Assembly: GCA_016212925.1 (NCBI GenBank)
Contig: JACRDF010000052.1
Span: 62,001-126,000, forward strand
Reading direction: 5' to 3'
Length of the DNA: 64,000 nucleotides
Origin: Desulfomonile tiedjei
Lineage (GTDB): Bacteria > Desulfobacterota > Desulfomonilia > Desulfomonilales > Desulfomonilaceae
A program made the position numbers and the translations under genes. A model generated the notes under the pieces. The model ran no database searches. It worked only from the letters and a program-made list of their open reading frames with translations, and was not told where the DNA came from. Positions 17,615 through 27,427 of this stretch are shown here, in pieces (the stretch's first letter is position 1; each line of letters opens with the position of its first letter).

Positions 17615-18766
17615 ATGGATTATTTCCTTACCGAAGAGCAAAAGATGGCACGCGATATGGCTCGAAAGTTTTCCGATAAGGAACTCAAACCGATCGCGGA
17701 TCGCCTGGACCGTGAACACACACATTCCCCTGAAGTGCTCAAGGCACTGGGAGAGATGGGCGTGATGGGCGTTGCCGTGCCGGTGGAGTACGGCGGCGGG
17801 GGCATGGATTACATTTCCTACGCGATGATCGTTTCGGAAATCTCGCGCGGTTGTGGCGGAACAGGCACCCTCGTCGCGGCTCACAACTCGCTTTACTGCT
17901 ATCCGATGCTGAAATTTGGGACTGAGGAACAGAAGCAACGATATCTTACTCCCGCCGCGTCAGGCGAGTCCGTGGGCTGCTATGCGCTCACCGAGGCGGA
18001 TGCGGGCAGTGACCCTGCGTCCATGAGGACCACGGCTCGTCTTGACGGGAATACCTGGATCATAAACGGCGAGAAGAAGTTCATCAGCAATGGAAACATT
18101 GCAGATTACTGCGTGTTTGCAGCGAGCACCGACAAGTCCAAGGGCTACAAGGGTATCAGCCAGTTTGTGTGCGATGTTCGGGAAACTCCGGGATTCAAGG
18201 TAGGTCGCGTCGAGGAGAAACTCGGGATCAACGCATCAGGAACAGCTGAACTGATATTCGAAGACGCACGGGTACCGAAGGAAAACATTCTGGGTCAGCC
18301 CGGCGCGGGACTGAGACAGATGCTGGAAACCCTCGACAGCGGACGTATAAGCATAGCTGCCCAGGCGCTAGGTATTGGCCGCGCGGTTCTCGAGGAGTCA
18401 ATCGAATACGCACAGGCCCGGACACAGTTCGGCAAGCCTATATCGGAATTCCAGGCAATTCAGTGGAAACTGGCCGATATGGCCACACAGCTCGACGCGG
18501 CCGAGTTGCTCATATGGCGAGCAGCCTGGCTGGAAGATCATGGAATGCCGTTTGAGAAAGAAGCGGCCATGGCCAAGATGTTCACTTCGGACGTAGCCAT
18601 GCAAGCGGCCATCGAGGGAGTTCAGGTCTTGGGCGGTTACGGGTATTGTAAGGATTACCCAATGGAGAGGCACATGCGTGATGTTAAGGTCACGCAGATC
18701 TACGAGGGCACTAACGAGATTCAGCGGCTCGTTATAGCCCGAAACCTGCTCGGAAAGCGCAAGTGA
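17615..18766 (+). CDS. Acyl-CoA dehydrogenase
   Basis: The ATG at 17615 is chosen for the AGGAG 6-7 bases upstream and the typical start MDYFLTEEQKMARDMARKF. The 383-residue protein has the FAD-binding signature CYALTEADAGSDPASM, the substrate-loop region and the C-terminal QIYEGTNEIQRLVIARNLLG, where Glu364 is the catalytic base of short/medium-chain enzymes. It oxidises an acyl-CoA to the trans-2-enoyl-CoA and passes electrons to ETF. It is followed 30 bases downstream by meaB, which suggests a role in branched-chain or propionyl/methylmalonyl-CoA metabolism. Confidence 0.93.
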   Translation: MDYFLTEEQKMARDMARKFSDKELKPIADRLDREHTHSPEVLKALGEMGVMGVAVPVEYGGGGMDYISYAMIVSEISRGCGGTGTLVAAHNSLYCYPMLKFGTEEQKQRYLTPAASGESVGCYALTEADAGSDPASMRTTARLDGNTWIINGEKKFISNGNIADYCVFAASTDKSKGYKGISQFVCDVRETPGFKVGRVEEKLGINASGTAELIFEDARVPKENILGQPGAGLRQMLETLDSGRISIAAQALGIGRAVLEESIEYAQARTQFGKPISEFQAIQWKLADMATQLDAAELLIWRAAWLEDHGMPFEKEAAMAKMFTSDVAMQAAIEGVQVLGGYGYCKDYPMERHMRDVKVTQIYEGTNEIQRLVIARNLLGKRK

Positions 18767-18796
18767 CTATAGTGGCCGCTTGAAGGAATCAGATCA

Positions 18797-19759
18797 TTGT
18801 CTGCCAAAAAGATAATACAAGGTGACGTCAGGGCCGTTGCCCGTCTGATCCGCCGTATCGACGACGGGGATCGTAAAGTTTTTTCGGACCTCGCGGAGCT
18901 TTACAAGCATTCAGGACGATCCTACATCGTAGGGTTTACCGGCTCTCCCGGAGTAGGGAAGTCAACATTGGTGGATCGTATTGTGTCGCGATTCCGCGGA
19001 GACGGGAAGACCGTCGGAGTCCTGGCCGTAGATCCGACCAGTCCTTTCACGGGTGGAGCGATTCTCGGCGACCGCATCAGAATGCAGAAACACTTCCTCG
19101 ACGAGGGCGTCTTCATCCGGTCTATGGCGACGCGCGGCAAGTTCGGCGGACTGACTCGTTCCACCGCGGACGCTATAGTTGTATTGGACGCTATGGGGAA
19201 GGACGTGATTATCGTGGAAACAGTGGGAGTGGGGCAGGACGAAGTTGACATCGTCCACAGCGCTCACACGACCGTCCTGGTGACCATTCCGGGCATGGGC
19301 GACGACATTCAGGCCATTAAGGCCGGGTTAATGGAGATAGGCGACATCTTTGTCGTTAACAAGGCCGACCGCGAAGGTGTGACCAAGACTACGAGCGAAT
19401 TGCGGTCCATGTTACAGATGTCCGATAAGCGCTACCAGGCGGAAGGATGGATGCCGCCTGTGGTGCCTACGGTGGCCGCTCAGGACCAGGGTATCGACGA
19501 ACTCTACCAGACCATTCTAGACCACAGAAAGCACTTGCTGGAACACGCGGAAGAAAGACTTAAGAAGCGCGAAGAAATACGGGTGAAAAACCAAATTCTG
19601 GACCTTCTCAAGGAAAGACTGATCGAAACCGCGCTGGATAAACTCGGAGGAATTCAGGCGCTGGATGGAGTTGCGGGGGAAATCGTAGCTAGAAAGAAAG
19701 ACCCTTACGGCGTGAGTTCCGATCTGGTTGAAATTCTGTTCGGAGGCGCTCCTCGTTGA
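18797..19759 (+). CDS. meaB: Methylmalonyl-CoA mutase-associated GTPase MeaB/ArgK
   Basis: The 320-residue G3E-type GTPase has Walker A GSPGVGKS, the switch-region LAVDPTSPFTGGAILGDRIRM and VETVGVGQ signatures of MeaB, and the base-recognition motif NKAD. MeaB protects and reactivates the B12-dependent methylmalonyl-CoA mutase; the mutase itself is not in the window. The start is a TTG at 18797 with GAAGGA upstream. The stop overlaps the TTG start of the next gene by 4 bases. Its position after the acyl-CoA dehydrogenase supports an operon for acyl-CoA breakdown. Confidence 0.92.
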   Translation: MSAKKIIQGDVRAVARLIRRIDDGDRKVFSDLAELYKHSGRSYIVGFTGSPGVGKSTLVDRIVSRFRGDGKTVGVLAVDPTSPFTGGAILGDRIRMQKHFLDEGVFIRSMATRGKFGGLTRSTADAIVVLDAMGKDVIIVETVGVGQDEVDIVHSAHTTVLVTIPGMGDDIQAIKAGLMEIGDIFVVNKADREGVTKTTSELRSMLQMSDKRYQAEGWMPPVVPTVAAQDQGIDELYQTILDHRKHLLEHAEERLKKREEIRVKNQILDLLKERLIETALDKLGGIQALDGVAGEIVARKKDPYGVSSDLVEILFGGAPR

Positions 19760-22188
19760 GTTTCCTGAGGTCACTCTCAAAAGTTGACATTGATCCCGTC
19801 TGGCTGATGAGGATCTTTACCGTGATACCCGCGGTTCTGATCCTTCTGGCCGGCGCGGGGGCACTCTGGATGTACTTCTTCGTACATTCCTTGCTTCCCG
19901 AAAGCCATGCCCGGGTGGATACCCCCGGTATCGCGGCGGATGTTCGGGTGGTCAGGGATGCCAACGGGGTCCCGGGTATTCTTGCTGAAAAGGAAGAAGA
20001 TCTTGCGTTTGTGCTGGGTTACGTCATGGCCCAGGACCGGCTTTGGCAGATGGACTACATGCGAAGGGCCGGGCAGGGGAGGCTGGCGGAGATTCTTGGC
20101 GCAGACTATCTTGAAGGCGACCACCTTATGCGAACCATCAACGGGGGCCGCAAGAAGGAAGGCTACTACGAGCGACTCGGCGATTCAGAGCGAAAATGGC
20201 TGCAGAAATTCATTCAAGGAATTAACAAATATATATCGAGCCACGCCGGAAAAATGCCGGTGGAGTTTTCCCTTTTGGAATACCGGCCGGAGGCTTTTTC
20301 TCCTGATGACGTAAACGCCATATTGCTCGCGTTGGCTTGGGAAAGTTCCGTGGCCTGCCGAATAGACCCCCTCATGACAAGGATTGTAGGCCACCTGGGA
20401 AAGGAAATTGGGACAGAGCTGTTACCCACCGATCCGGCCGCTCCTTCGGGGGTCTTCGCCGGGTACCTGGCAGGATGGAGCGTCAAAGGGGTGCTATTTT
20501 CCAGGCTGACAGAAGGCCGAGTTCTGGGACGCCTGCCCGGATTGCGCGGGGGTTGTGCCTGGGCTATGGGGCCCGGCAAGACCCGCAGCGGGAATCCCAT
20601 GGCTAGCAGCACGGTTTATCAGTCCTTGGCAGCGCCGGACTTCTGGTACCGAGCGCGATTGGTTGCGGGAGACTTCCATCTTGCAGGGGCTTTTATCGCG
20701 GGCATTCCCGTGGCCCTGGCGGGAACCAATGCCCGGACATCGTGGGGCTGTGTGTCTGCTCTCGCGGATGATGCCGACTTGTTCATCGAGGCGCTTGATC
20801 CCGATTCTCACCGGGACTACTGGCGCGTGGATCGCTGGCGCAAACTGGAAGAGCGTAAAGAAACTTACCGCGTCCGAGGGGGATCGCGAGTCTCCAGGAC
20901 AATCCAATTCACGGAGACCGGCCCTCTGGTTTCCGAGATAGACCGAGATCGAGCCATTTCTTTGCGGTGGACGGGACGGGACGGCACAGGACTGTTCTCA
21001 AGCTTTTACGCCATAAACCGAGCCCAAAACGGCAAGGAAGTGGCTGTAGCGTTGAAGGCCCTGATAACGCCGGCCCTCAACGTGGTCTGGTGCGACCGAG
21101 AAGGGAATTTTGGTACACAGTCCGGCGGCAGAATCCCGGTGCGTTCGTCCGACAGCGACGGAGTTCTCCCCGTACCGGCATGGACGGGAGTCCATGATTG
21201 GAGCGGATTCATCCCATTCGATGAACTCCCGTCCACCATCAATCCTTCCCAGGAATTCGCGATTTCAGCCGACGGAAGGCCGGGAGGCCCGAACTACCCC
21301 CTCCTGGTTAGCTGTTACTGGAACGACTATGCCAGGCATGAACGGATCAAGGAATTGCTCGGAGCAAGCAACGAACACTTCCGGGAAAGTTTCCAGGCCA
21401 TCCAGAACGACAACCTGTCTCCGCTGGGACGGAGTTTGACCCCTGCCATTCTGGAGTCAATGAACGGCAAGCCCCAGAAAAGCCGCCTCGAAGAAGAAGC
21501 CTTGAACACGCTGGCGTCCTGGGACTTTCAGATGAATGAGGACTCAGCCGGCGCCGCTGTTTTCGGACTCGCTTACAAGTCGCTGCTCGATGAGCTTTTT
21601 CTAAAGCCGCTAGGGGAGCCGTTATATGAAGGGTTCACCAGTTATTTTGCTTTGCCTTCAAGAGCAGTGAAGAGGATCTTTCTGGACAACGCCCAGGGCT
21701 GGATAAAGTCGGCCCGGCCGGAAGCAATTTTGGCAAAGGCGTTCGAGAAAGCTGCCGAGCAGGGCAAATCATTGATGGCCTCGGATCCCAAGAAGTGGAA
21801 ATGGGGACGGATCCATAAAACGGAATTCCGGCACCCCCTGACAGCGAAATCAAGATTTCTCGAAGCGTTGTACAACATTGGCCCAGTGTCTCTAGCCGGC
21901 TCAGATGACACCATAAATCTTGCCGGATGGTCTGCTGTCCACCCATTTCAGGTTGTGGACGGAGTTTCATTGAGGCAGATCGCGGACATGACCGAGCCCC
22001 CGCAGGTTTTTGGAATCAGTCCGCTGGGAAGTTCGTCTCATTTTTTCTCAGCGCATTACAAGGATCAGACCGGAGCGTGGCGTAAAGGCCGTTCTTACCC
22101 GGACCCCATTCAGAGCCTGGACATACGCAAGAACGGGTTTAATGCAGTGCTGTTCAAGTCAACGACCGGCGCGGTCTCGCTCAAGTGA
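19756..22188 (+). CDS. Penicillin-acylase-family Ntn hydrolase with Cys at the nucleophile position
   Basis: The 810-residue protein has an N-terminal membrane helix (IPAVLILLAGAGALWMYFFV), an alpha-subunit region with RDANGVPGILAEKEEDLAFVLGYVMAQDRLWQMD (family pattern HG.P.I.A..E.D..F..GY..AQDR), and a beta-subunit region starting at GGCAWAMGPGKTRSGNP. Most members have Ser in the corresponding G-S-N-A/N-W; here Cys267 stands there. Downstream are GIPVALAGTNARTSWG and AISADGRP. Family members are made as precursors, cut before the nucleophile, and hydrolyse amides such as beta-lactams or acyl-homoserine lactones. The substrate here is unknown. Coupling with meaB (TTGA overlap) looks like gene packing more than shared function. 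Confidence 0.85.
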   Translation: MSFLRSLSKVDIDPVWLMRIFTVIPAVLILLAGAGALWMYFFVHSLLPESHARVDTPGIAADVRVVRDANGVPGILAEKEEDLAFVLGYVMAQDRLWQMDYMRRAGQGRLAEILGADYLEGDHLMRTINGGRKKEGYYERLGDSERKWLQKFIQGINKYISSHAGKMPVEFSLLEYRPEAFSPDDVNAILLALAWESSVACRIDPLMTRIVGHLGKEIGTELLPTDPAAPSGVFAGYLAGWSVKGVLFSRLTEGRVLGRLPGLRGGCAWAMGPGKTRSGNPMASSTVYQSLAAPDFWYRARLVAGDFHLAGAFIAGIPVALAGTNARTSWGCVSALADDADLFIEALDPDSHRDYWRVDRWRKLEERKETYRVRGGSRVSRTIQFTETGPLVSEIDRDRAISLRWTGRDGTGLFSSFYAINRAQNGKEVAVALKALITPALNVVWCDREGNFGTQSGGRIPVRSSDSDGVLPVPAWTGVHDWSGFIPFDELPSTINPSQEFAISADGRPGGPNYPLLVSCYWNDYARHERIKELLGASNEHFRESFQAIQNDNLSPLGRSLTPAILESMNGKPQKSRLEEEALNTLASWDFQMNEDSAGAAVFGLAYKSLLDELFLKPLGEPLYEGFTSYFALPSRAVKRIFLDNAQGWIKSARPEAILAKAFEKAAEQGKSLMASDPKKWKWGRIHKTEFRHPLTAKSRFLEALYNIGPVSLAGSDDTINLAGWSAVHPFQVVDGVSLRQIADMTEPPQVFGISPLGSSSHFFSAHYKDQTGAWRKGRSYPDPIQSLDIRKNGFNAVLFKSTTGAVSLK

Positions 22189-22215
22189 CCCGTTTCGCCT
22201 GCGGCATGGGAACGG

Positions 22216-22842
22216 ATGGAAAACCTGCCTAAAAGAATTCTCATTGCCACGAGCAACCAGGGTAAGGTCGAGGAAATCCGCGACCTGGTGAAGGGCCTCC
22301 CCGTTGAGTTTTTGTCGCTTTCGGATGTGGCGGACATTCCTGAAGTGATCGAGGATGGCTTGACCTTCGAAGAAAACGCTTTGAAAAAAGCTCGCACCTT
22401 TGCAGCCGCAACCGGGGTGGTGACCCTGGCAGACGACTCCGGGCTTTGCATCGACGCTTTGGATGGGCGTCCGGGGGTCCATTCTGCGCGATACTCAGGG
22501 GAAGGGGCATCCGATGCGGAAAAATGCGCCCGCATTCTCCAGGAACTGGAAAATATCCCGGAAGAACGTCGTACAGCCAGGTTTGTCTGCGCTATGGCTC
22601 TGGTTACCCCGAAGGGAGAAGAACAGTTGTTTGGAGGTTCCTGTGAAGGGCGGATAACCCGCGAGCCTCGCGGGACCGGAGGATTCGGCTACGACCCGAT
22701 CTTCTACTTTGAAGAGGCGGGGTGCACCTTTGCCGAGATGGACCGCGAATCCAAAAACAAGGTGAGCCACCGCGGCCGGGCCCTTCGAGCATTTGCCCGC
22801 TTTCTGGAAGAAGTTCTGCGGAAGAAATCCACAGTGGCCTAG
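22216..22842 (+). CDS. rdgB: XTP/dITP diphosphatase (RdgB/HAM1 family)
   Basis: The 208-residue protein is of typical length. The motifs are ILIATSNQGKVEEIRDL at the N-terminus, DGLTFEENALKKAR, LADDSGLCIDALDGRPGVHSARYSG (catalytic Asp and metal site) and GTGGFGYDPIF. The enzyme hydrolyses ITP, dITP and XTP to monophosphates, keeping deaminated purines out of nucleic acids. It starts 27 bases after the acylase gene and may be co-transcribed. Together with mazG, the window holds two nucleotide-pool cleaning enzymes. Confidence 0.94.
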   Translation: MENLPKRILIATSNQGKVEEIRDLVKGLPVEFLSLSDVADIPEVIEDGLTFEENALKKARTFAAATGVVTLADDSGLCIDALDGRPGVHSARYSGEGASDAEKCARILQELENIPEERRTARFVCAMALVTPKGEEQLFGGSCEGRITREPRGTGGFGYDPIFYFEEAGCTFAEMDRESKNKVSHRGRALRAFARFLEEVLRKKSTVA

Positions 22843-23244
<402 letters not shown>

Positions 23245-23424
23245 TCACTTGCATTTCTTGCAGTCCGAGACCACCTTACCCTTAAGCTTCGTACAGTCGG
23301 CTTTGGTAGCCTTCTCTTCACATTGGCCCTTGATACAGCATTTGACGGGTTTCTTGGCAGCCATAGCGAAAGGAGCCGCGACCACGAAGGCCATCAGGGT
23401 CATCATCACGAAAAGCTTTTTCAT
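23245..23424 (-). CDS. Small secreted Cys-rich protein (59 aa)
   Basis: The start at 23424 has GAGGAGG 6 bases upstream. MKKLFVMMTLMAFVVAAPFAMA is a clear signal peptide with an AMA cleavage site. The mature ~37 residues hold six Cys (KCCIKGQC, ADC, SDCKKC) and many Lys. The CC..C...C..C..C pattern suggests disulfides or metal binding in the periplasm. It is outside any obvious operon. I do not recognise the family. Confidence 0.7.
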   Translation of the reverse strand: MKKLFVMMTLMAFVVAAPFAMAAKKPVKCCIKGQCEEKATKADCTKLKGKVVSDCKKCK

Positions 23425-23636
23425 CCTCTGCCTCCTCGATATCATAGGGGATCTGCCCCCCCGTTCTGTGCGGATCCTGGGGGAGGATCGAGGCATCCTA
23501 TCCTTGATTATTCATAAGTTGCAAGCCTTTTGCTCAAAATCCGAAAAGTTTTTTCAACAACTGGGACCGGAGCCTCGCGGACGGCGCGACCTACCAAGGT
23601 CCGGCCTGGATCCCAATCTTGCAAGTGGTGCCGGCA

Positions 23637-24671
23637 TCACATGGAAGGATGCTGCCGTTTGAGCTGCCTGGCCCTTTCTTGAAGGTCCACCACCAGGTCG
23701 GTTTCGTCCACAATCTCGTCACCCAGAACTGTTTCGATGAGATCCTCCAGGGTCACCAGCCCGGCAACTCCCCCGTATTCATCCACCGCGACGGCTATAT
23801 GTCTGCGCTGTTTCAAGAAAATGGTGAGAAGCGCCAGAGCATTCTTTGTTTCAGGAACAAATGAGATAGCCTTGGCGAGGGACTTTATCGGGGTGTCGGG
23901 ATCGCTCAACGTTCGGGCGGAAAACAGATCGTGAATGATCATGTAACCAATTATATTTTCAGGTTCTTTTTCGTAGATGGGTATTCTGGTAAATCCCTTT
24001 CGGTCAACCGCTTGGACAGCTTCACCCACGGTCATGGAAGCCTCCAGGGAAAAAATCACCGTGCGGGGCGTCATGATCTCCCGAATCTGCTTGTCTTCAA
24101 GGCTTATGATATTGTGGACGAGTACGCTTTCTCCAGGGGTTATCTGCCCTTCCAGCGCACCCAAGCGTACTGTGGCCAGGATTTCCTCCTCTGTGACACT
24201 CGGCGCTTTGTGGCCTCTAGTGAGCAGATTGGAAAACCTCTGAGTGACTATAACCGCCGGGTAAAGTAAATATTTCATGGTCCTGAGCGGCCAAACTATG
24301 GACGGCCACCAGGTTCGCCAATAGACCACGCCCAGAGTTTTAGGGACTATCTCCCCCAGAAACAAAATCATCAGTACCAATGCGACGGAAAAGACCGGCA
24401 ACATGGAAGGCCCCAAGGCCTCGGCAGCGACTATACCTGCAACTGCCGATCCGGCAGTATCTGCGACAACAGTCAAAATCAGAATCGAGGCTATGGTCCC
24501 GCTGATTTTCTTTTTCATCTCAATTAGCCCCTGAGCCAGTGCCGGTCGCTTTCCCGCAGCTTTGGCGGCTTCAAGGGTCCCGAGTCGAGTCGATAGGAGG
24601 ATGGCTTCATAGAAGGCGCAATGGAATCTAATGATGATTGTAAGGATTACAACCACAACCAGTAATGTCAT
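23637..24671 (-). CDS. CNNM/CorC (HlyC) family transporter-associated protein, DUF21 plus CBS domains
   Basis: The start at 24671 has AAGGAG 7 bases upstream. There is an N-terminal DUF21 membrane domain with about four helices (LLVVVVILTIIIRF, ASILILTVVADTAGSAVAG, VALVLMILFLGEIVPKTLGV), then two CBS domains (IMTPRTVIFSLEASMTVGEAVQ, DEYGGVAGLVTLEDLIETVLGDEI). The C-terminal CorC_HlyC domain is missing or very short: the protein ends 20 residues after the second CBS. Relatives are involved in magnesium or cobalt export. No partner genes are nearby. Confidence 0.85.
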   Translation of the reverse strand: MTLLVVVVILTIIIRFHCAFYEAILLSTRLGTLEAAKAAGKRPALAQGLIEMKKKISGTIASILILTVVADTAGSAVAGIVAAEALGPSMLPVFSVALVLMILFLGEIVPKTLGVVYWRTWWPSIVWPLRTMKYLLYPAVIVTQRFSNLLTRGHKAPSVTEEEILATVRLGALEGQITPGESVLVHNIISLEDKQIREIMTPRTVIFSLEASMTVGEAVQAVDRKGFTRIPIYEKEPENIIGYMIIHDLFSARTLSDPDTPIKSLAKAISFVPETKNALALLTIFLKQRRHIAVAVDEYGGVAGLVTLEDLIETVLGDEIVDETDLVVDLQERARQLKRQHPSM

Positions 24672-24900
24672 TTTCAGCTCCTTGCACTCGGGGTCTGTGT
24701 GAGATGGGGCGGGAAAGCGGCGCGGGGAGGACTCTGGAACCCGAGCAATTCCATCGGAAAGGGGTGTCTAAATACTTGGCCAAACAACTCGAAAAGCCGT
24801 TCCCGCGTGCAAAGAGGATTTGAACAAGGCCTGAGTAGGCCCAATCGCGAACACGCGGCCCTGCCAGCCAAGGCAGGGCTGGAAAAAGCGGGGGCCGAGC

Positions 24901-25998
24901 TTAGGACAAAGTCCTGGGGCACAATTTTTCGAGCCTCAAGCTGAGATTGAGCAGTTCATTGCACTCTTCAGCCGACTTTAGGCGAATCACTCCATATCCT
25001 TTTTGCCGGTATCGTTCATCATCATGCATCACAATAGCTTTGGGTATGAATTTCAATTGAAAACCCGCGTCGAACAATCGCCTTGAGAACGACACGTCCT
25101 CTCCCTGATAGAACCCCAAATTATCATTCCAAGAGTGTTCCAGGAATATGAAGTCCTTGTAAATGCCGTATCCGCCGGTGACATACTGACACTTGTCGAA
25201 TGTCTCGTGATATGCACGAAGAAAGGTATAGTTTTCGATAATATTCACCCAATCACAATATCTTGAGAGGTCCGGGTTCACTATAATACTGGTTGCCACA
25301 TCGAAATCACCTTTGACTTCTTCGACCGCGTCCGCCCAATTGGGGTGGAGCAGGAAATCATCGTCAAGGCTCACGAATTTGTTGAAAGAAGCGGCCCTGG
25401 CCAAGACGTTACGCATCGCGCCCAGTCTGCCTTCGGACGCGGCGTCCTGCATGGCAAAGGTCCTGATCCCTTCCATGCTTGCAATTTCGTCCACGCATCC
25501 TGCAACAAGGACCTCATACGAATCGTGGGGGATGTTCTGGACCCTGATTGACCTGATGAGTTTTACCAATTTGTCGTTACGCTGACCGTTGGTAATTATT
25601 CCGAAGCTGTACCCATGCGGCTTCAAAGACTTTCTCGTCCTGCCGGCAATTGTCGGTGGCAGTTCCTTACCGAAATCTGTCAGAAGATTGATTCGGCGGT
25701 TGAGCGTCAGTATCTCCAGACGATGAATTGCGGCTATATTCTCCTGCGTTTCGTTCCGAAGGATTTCAATTTCTTGCTTCATCACCGCGAGGTCGCGGTC
25801 GTCCGCGTCCTCCAAGTCACTTCTCACAGCCTCAATTTCCCGCGCGAGGAAGCCTCTGTCCACGCATTGTACGGCCTCAAGCTGCGCGCGGAGACCTTCA
25901 ATTTCTTTTGTCAGATCTGCAATCTCTTTCTTCCCGTTTGACGGGAAGAGCCTGGTCAGGAAAGACCCCAACTTGTGCCTCCAATTCAAGGATGACAT
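24901..25998 (-). CDS. Family 2-like glycosyltransferase with N-terminal coiled coil
   Basis: The start at 25998 has GGAGGAG 6 bases upstream. Residues ~20-90 form a heptad-rich coiled coil (EIADLTKEIEGLRAQLEAV, EIEAVRSDLEDADDRDLAVM). The glycosyltransferase part has SFGIITNGQRNDKLVKLIRSI, a DDDFLLHPNW (DxD-like metal site) and GEDVSFSRRLFDAGF (the GED acid motif of GT2-type transferases). It is the last gene of the minus-strand polysaccharide cluster, separated from the previous one by 436 bases with a repeat element. The sugar donor is unknown. Confidence 0.75.
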   Translation of the reverse strand: MSSLNWRHKLGSFLTRLFPSNGKKEIADLTKEIEGLRAQLEAVQCVDRGFLAREIEAVRSDLEDADDRDLAVMKQEIEILRNETQENIAAIHRLEILTLNRRINLLTDFGKELPPTIAGRTRKSLKPHGYSFGIITNGQRNDKLVKLIRSIRVQNIPHDSYEVLVAGCVDEIASMEGIRTFAMQDAASEGRLGAMRNVLARAASFNKFVSLDDDFLLHPNWADAVEEVKGDFDVATSIIVNPDLSRYCDWVNIIENYTFLRAYHETFDKCQYVTGGYGIYKDFIFLEHSWNDNLGFYQGEDVSFSRRLFDAGFQLKFIPKAIVMHDDERYRQKGYGVIRLKSAEECNELLNLSLRLEKLCPRTLS

Positions 25999-26219
25999 AG
26001 GCACTCCTCCACGAACCATTGTTCTTTCGGAAATTTAGATGTGCGGTCGGTACCGGGTTTTTGCTCCAATATTTGCGAACTCTTTTCCCGGTGGCCTCAA
26101 AACTCGGCCAGCCGGGCCCTCAAATTCGAGAGGCCTCGATATTGTGTCACAGCCCCATCTTAAACATATTATGATATGCCACAATGCTGTGGAATTCAAT
26201 AACATTTTGAATGGAGGCG

Positions 26220-26363
26220 CATCCCTTCACTTACGCGGTGGGAAAGATGGTCGTTGCGAGCGTAGCGAAGCAATCTCAGCGTTTGAAGGCAGAGATTGCT
26301 TCGTCGCTTCACTCTTCGCAATGACACAGGACGGCAAACCGCCCCGCGTAACTGAATGGTTAC
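26220..26363. repeat. MITE-like element (copy 2 of the CATTGCGAGG family)
   Basis: The right end CGCGTAACTGAATGGTTAC (26345-26362) mirrors a left end CTTCACTTACGCGGTGGG. Between them lie GTTGCGAGCG, GAAGCAATCTC, GAGATTGCTTC and CGCAATGACA. Length about 145 bases, no coding capacity. It sits inside the glycosyltransferase cluster. Confidence 0.7.
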
Positions 26364-26434
26364 ATGCAGGCGTAATTGCCCGGTTACCGGGGGCAAGTGA
26401 CCTCCGTCCCGCTTCGGTGAATAGTTACACCCAG

Positions 26435-27427
26435 CTACCAGTTGGAGAGCACTTGCCCATATTTCTTCAGATCTGCGACCGCCTTTTGCCATTCTTCGGA
26501 CATGGTGAGGCCTATCTGGTCAAGTTCGCCCAACGTATCCCGGATAACTTGCCTGATAAGGGCGGATTTCTCTTGGCCTTCAATCCCGAAGCGCCTGCAA
26601 AAGCCTTCCAGAGTGGCCGGCAATAACTCAATTCCCCTCGGTGAAACGGAGTCCAGTTGGAACTTCCAATACAGGGCCCGCACCTCCTCGCAGTCTGCCT
26701 CAGTGAGGCCCGGATTGCAGGCCGTCAGACTCCTGTTACTGATGAGTATGGCATTTCTCAATTGCAGGTCATAGTTTGCTACAGAAGCCTGGCTGCCCTG
26801 GCTTACCATCCGGTAACTATACAGAGCTTCGGGAATTACCTTGGTATTGGACTTTGTGGAAAGTCGCGACCAGAGATCGAAGTCCTGGGCATACCGCAGG
26901 TTTTCGTCATACATGCCGGCATCAATCACGGCCTTTTTTTTCAACATTACCGACCCATGCCCGTAATTGTTGTGAAACCGAAGCCTCCAAAGCCTGTAAA
27001 TTGGATCTGTGATCAATTCCTTTCTCTCAATCAAATCGCCATGCTCGTCCACAACGTCGAAAAAACAACCAACGAGGTCCAGATTTGCATCGGCTTCCAT
27101 CGCGGCTACTTGGGCCTGCAATCGGGTGGGGAGGCTTATATCGTCCGAGTCCATCCTGGCCACGTACGCGCCCCTGGCCAAAGCCAGACCTTTATTGAGC
27201 GATCGGGTCAAGCCTGCGTTTTCCTGATTGACCAAAACGATCCTGGCATCGCGGTAAGAAGTGATAACCTGCTCCACAGGTTCGGTCGATCCATCGTTGA
27301 TGATGAGAAACTCGAAATCGCGGAAAGTCTGATCGAGGATGCTCTCAACGGCCTTGGCGAGGTATTTCCGCCCGTTGTAAACGGACATGAGGACAGTTAC
27401 TTTGGGAGACTTCGAGCCAGATATCAT
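26435..27427 (-). CDS. Family 2 glycosyltransferase
   Basis: The 330-residue protein opens with the GT-A fold signature VTVLMSVYNGRKYLAKAVESIL, FEFLIINDGSTE and the metal-binding DSDD in VARMDSDDISLPTRL. The C-terminal part is helical. No membrane helix is seen, so it acts at the cytoplasmic face of the inner membrane, adding a sugar to a lipid-linked glycan. The ATG overlaps the stop of the upstream methyltransferase (ATGA), showing translational coupling. Confidence 0.88.
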   Translation of the reverse strand: MISGSKSPKVTVLMSVYNGRKYLAKAVESILDQTFRDFEFLIINDGSTEPVEQVITSYRDARIVLVNQENAGLTRSLNKGLALARGAYVARMDSDDISLPTRLQAQVAAMEADANLDLVGCFFDVVDEHGDLIERKELITDPIYRLWRLRFHNNYGHGSVMLKKKAVIDAGMYDENLRYAQDFDLWSRLSTKSNTKVIPEALYSYRMVSQGSQASVANYDLQLRNAILISNRSLTACNPGLTEADCEEVRALYWKFQLDSVSPRGIELLPATLEGFCRRFGIEGQEKSALIRQVIRDTLGELDQIGLTMSEEWQKAVADLKKYGQVLSNW

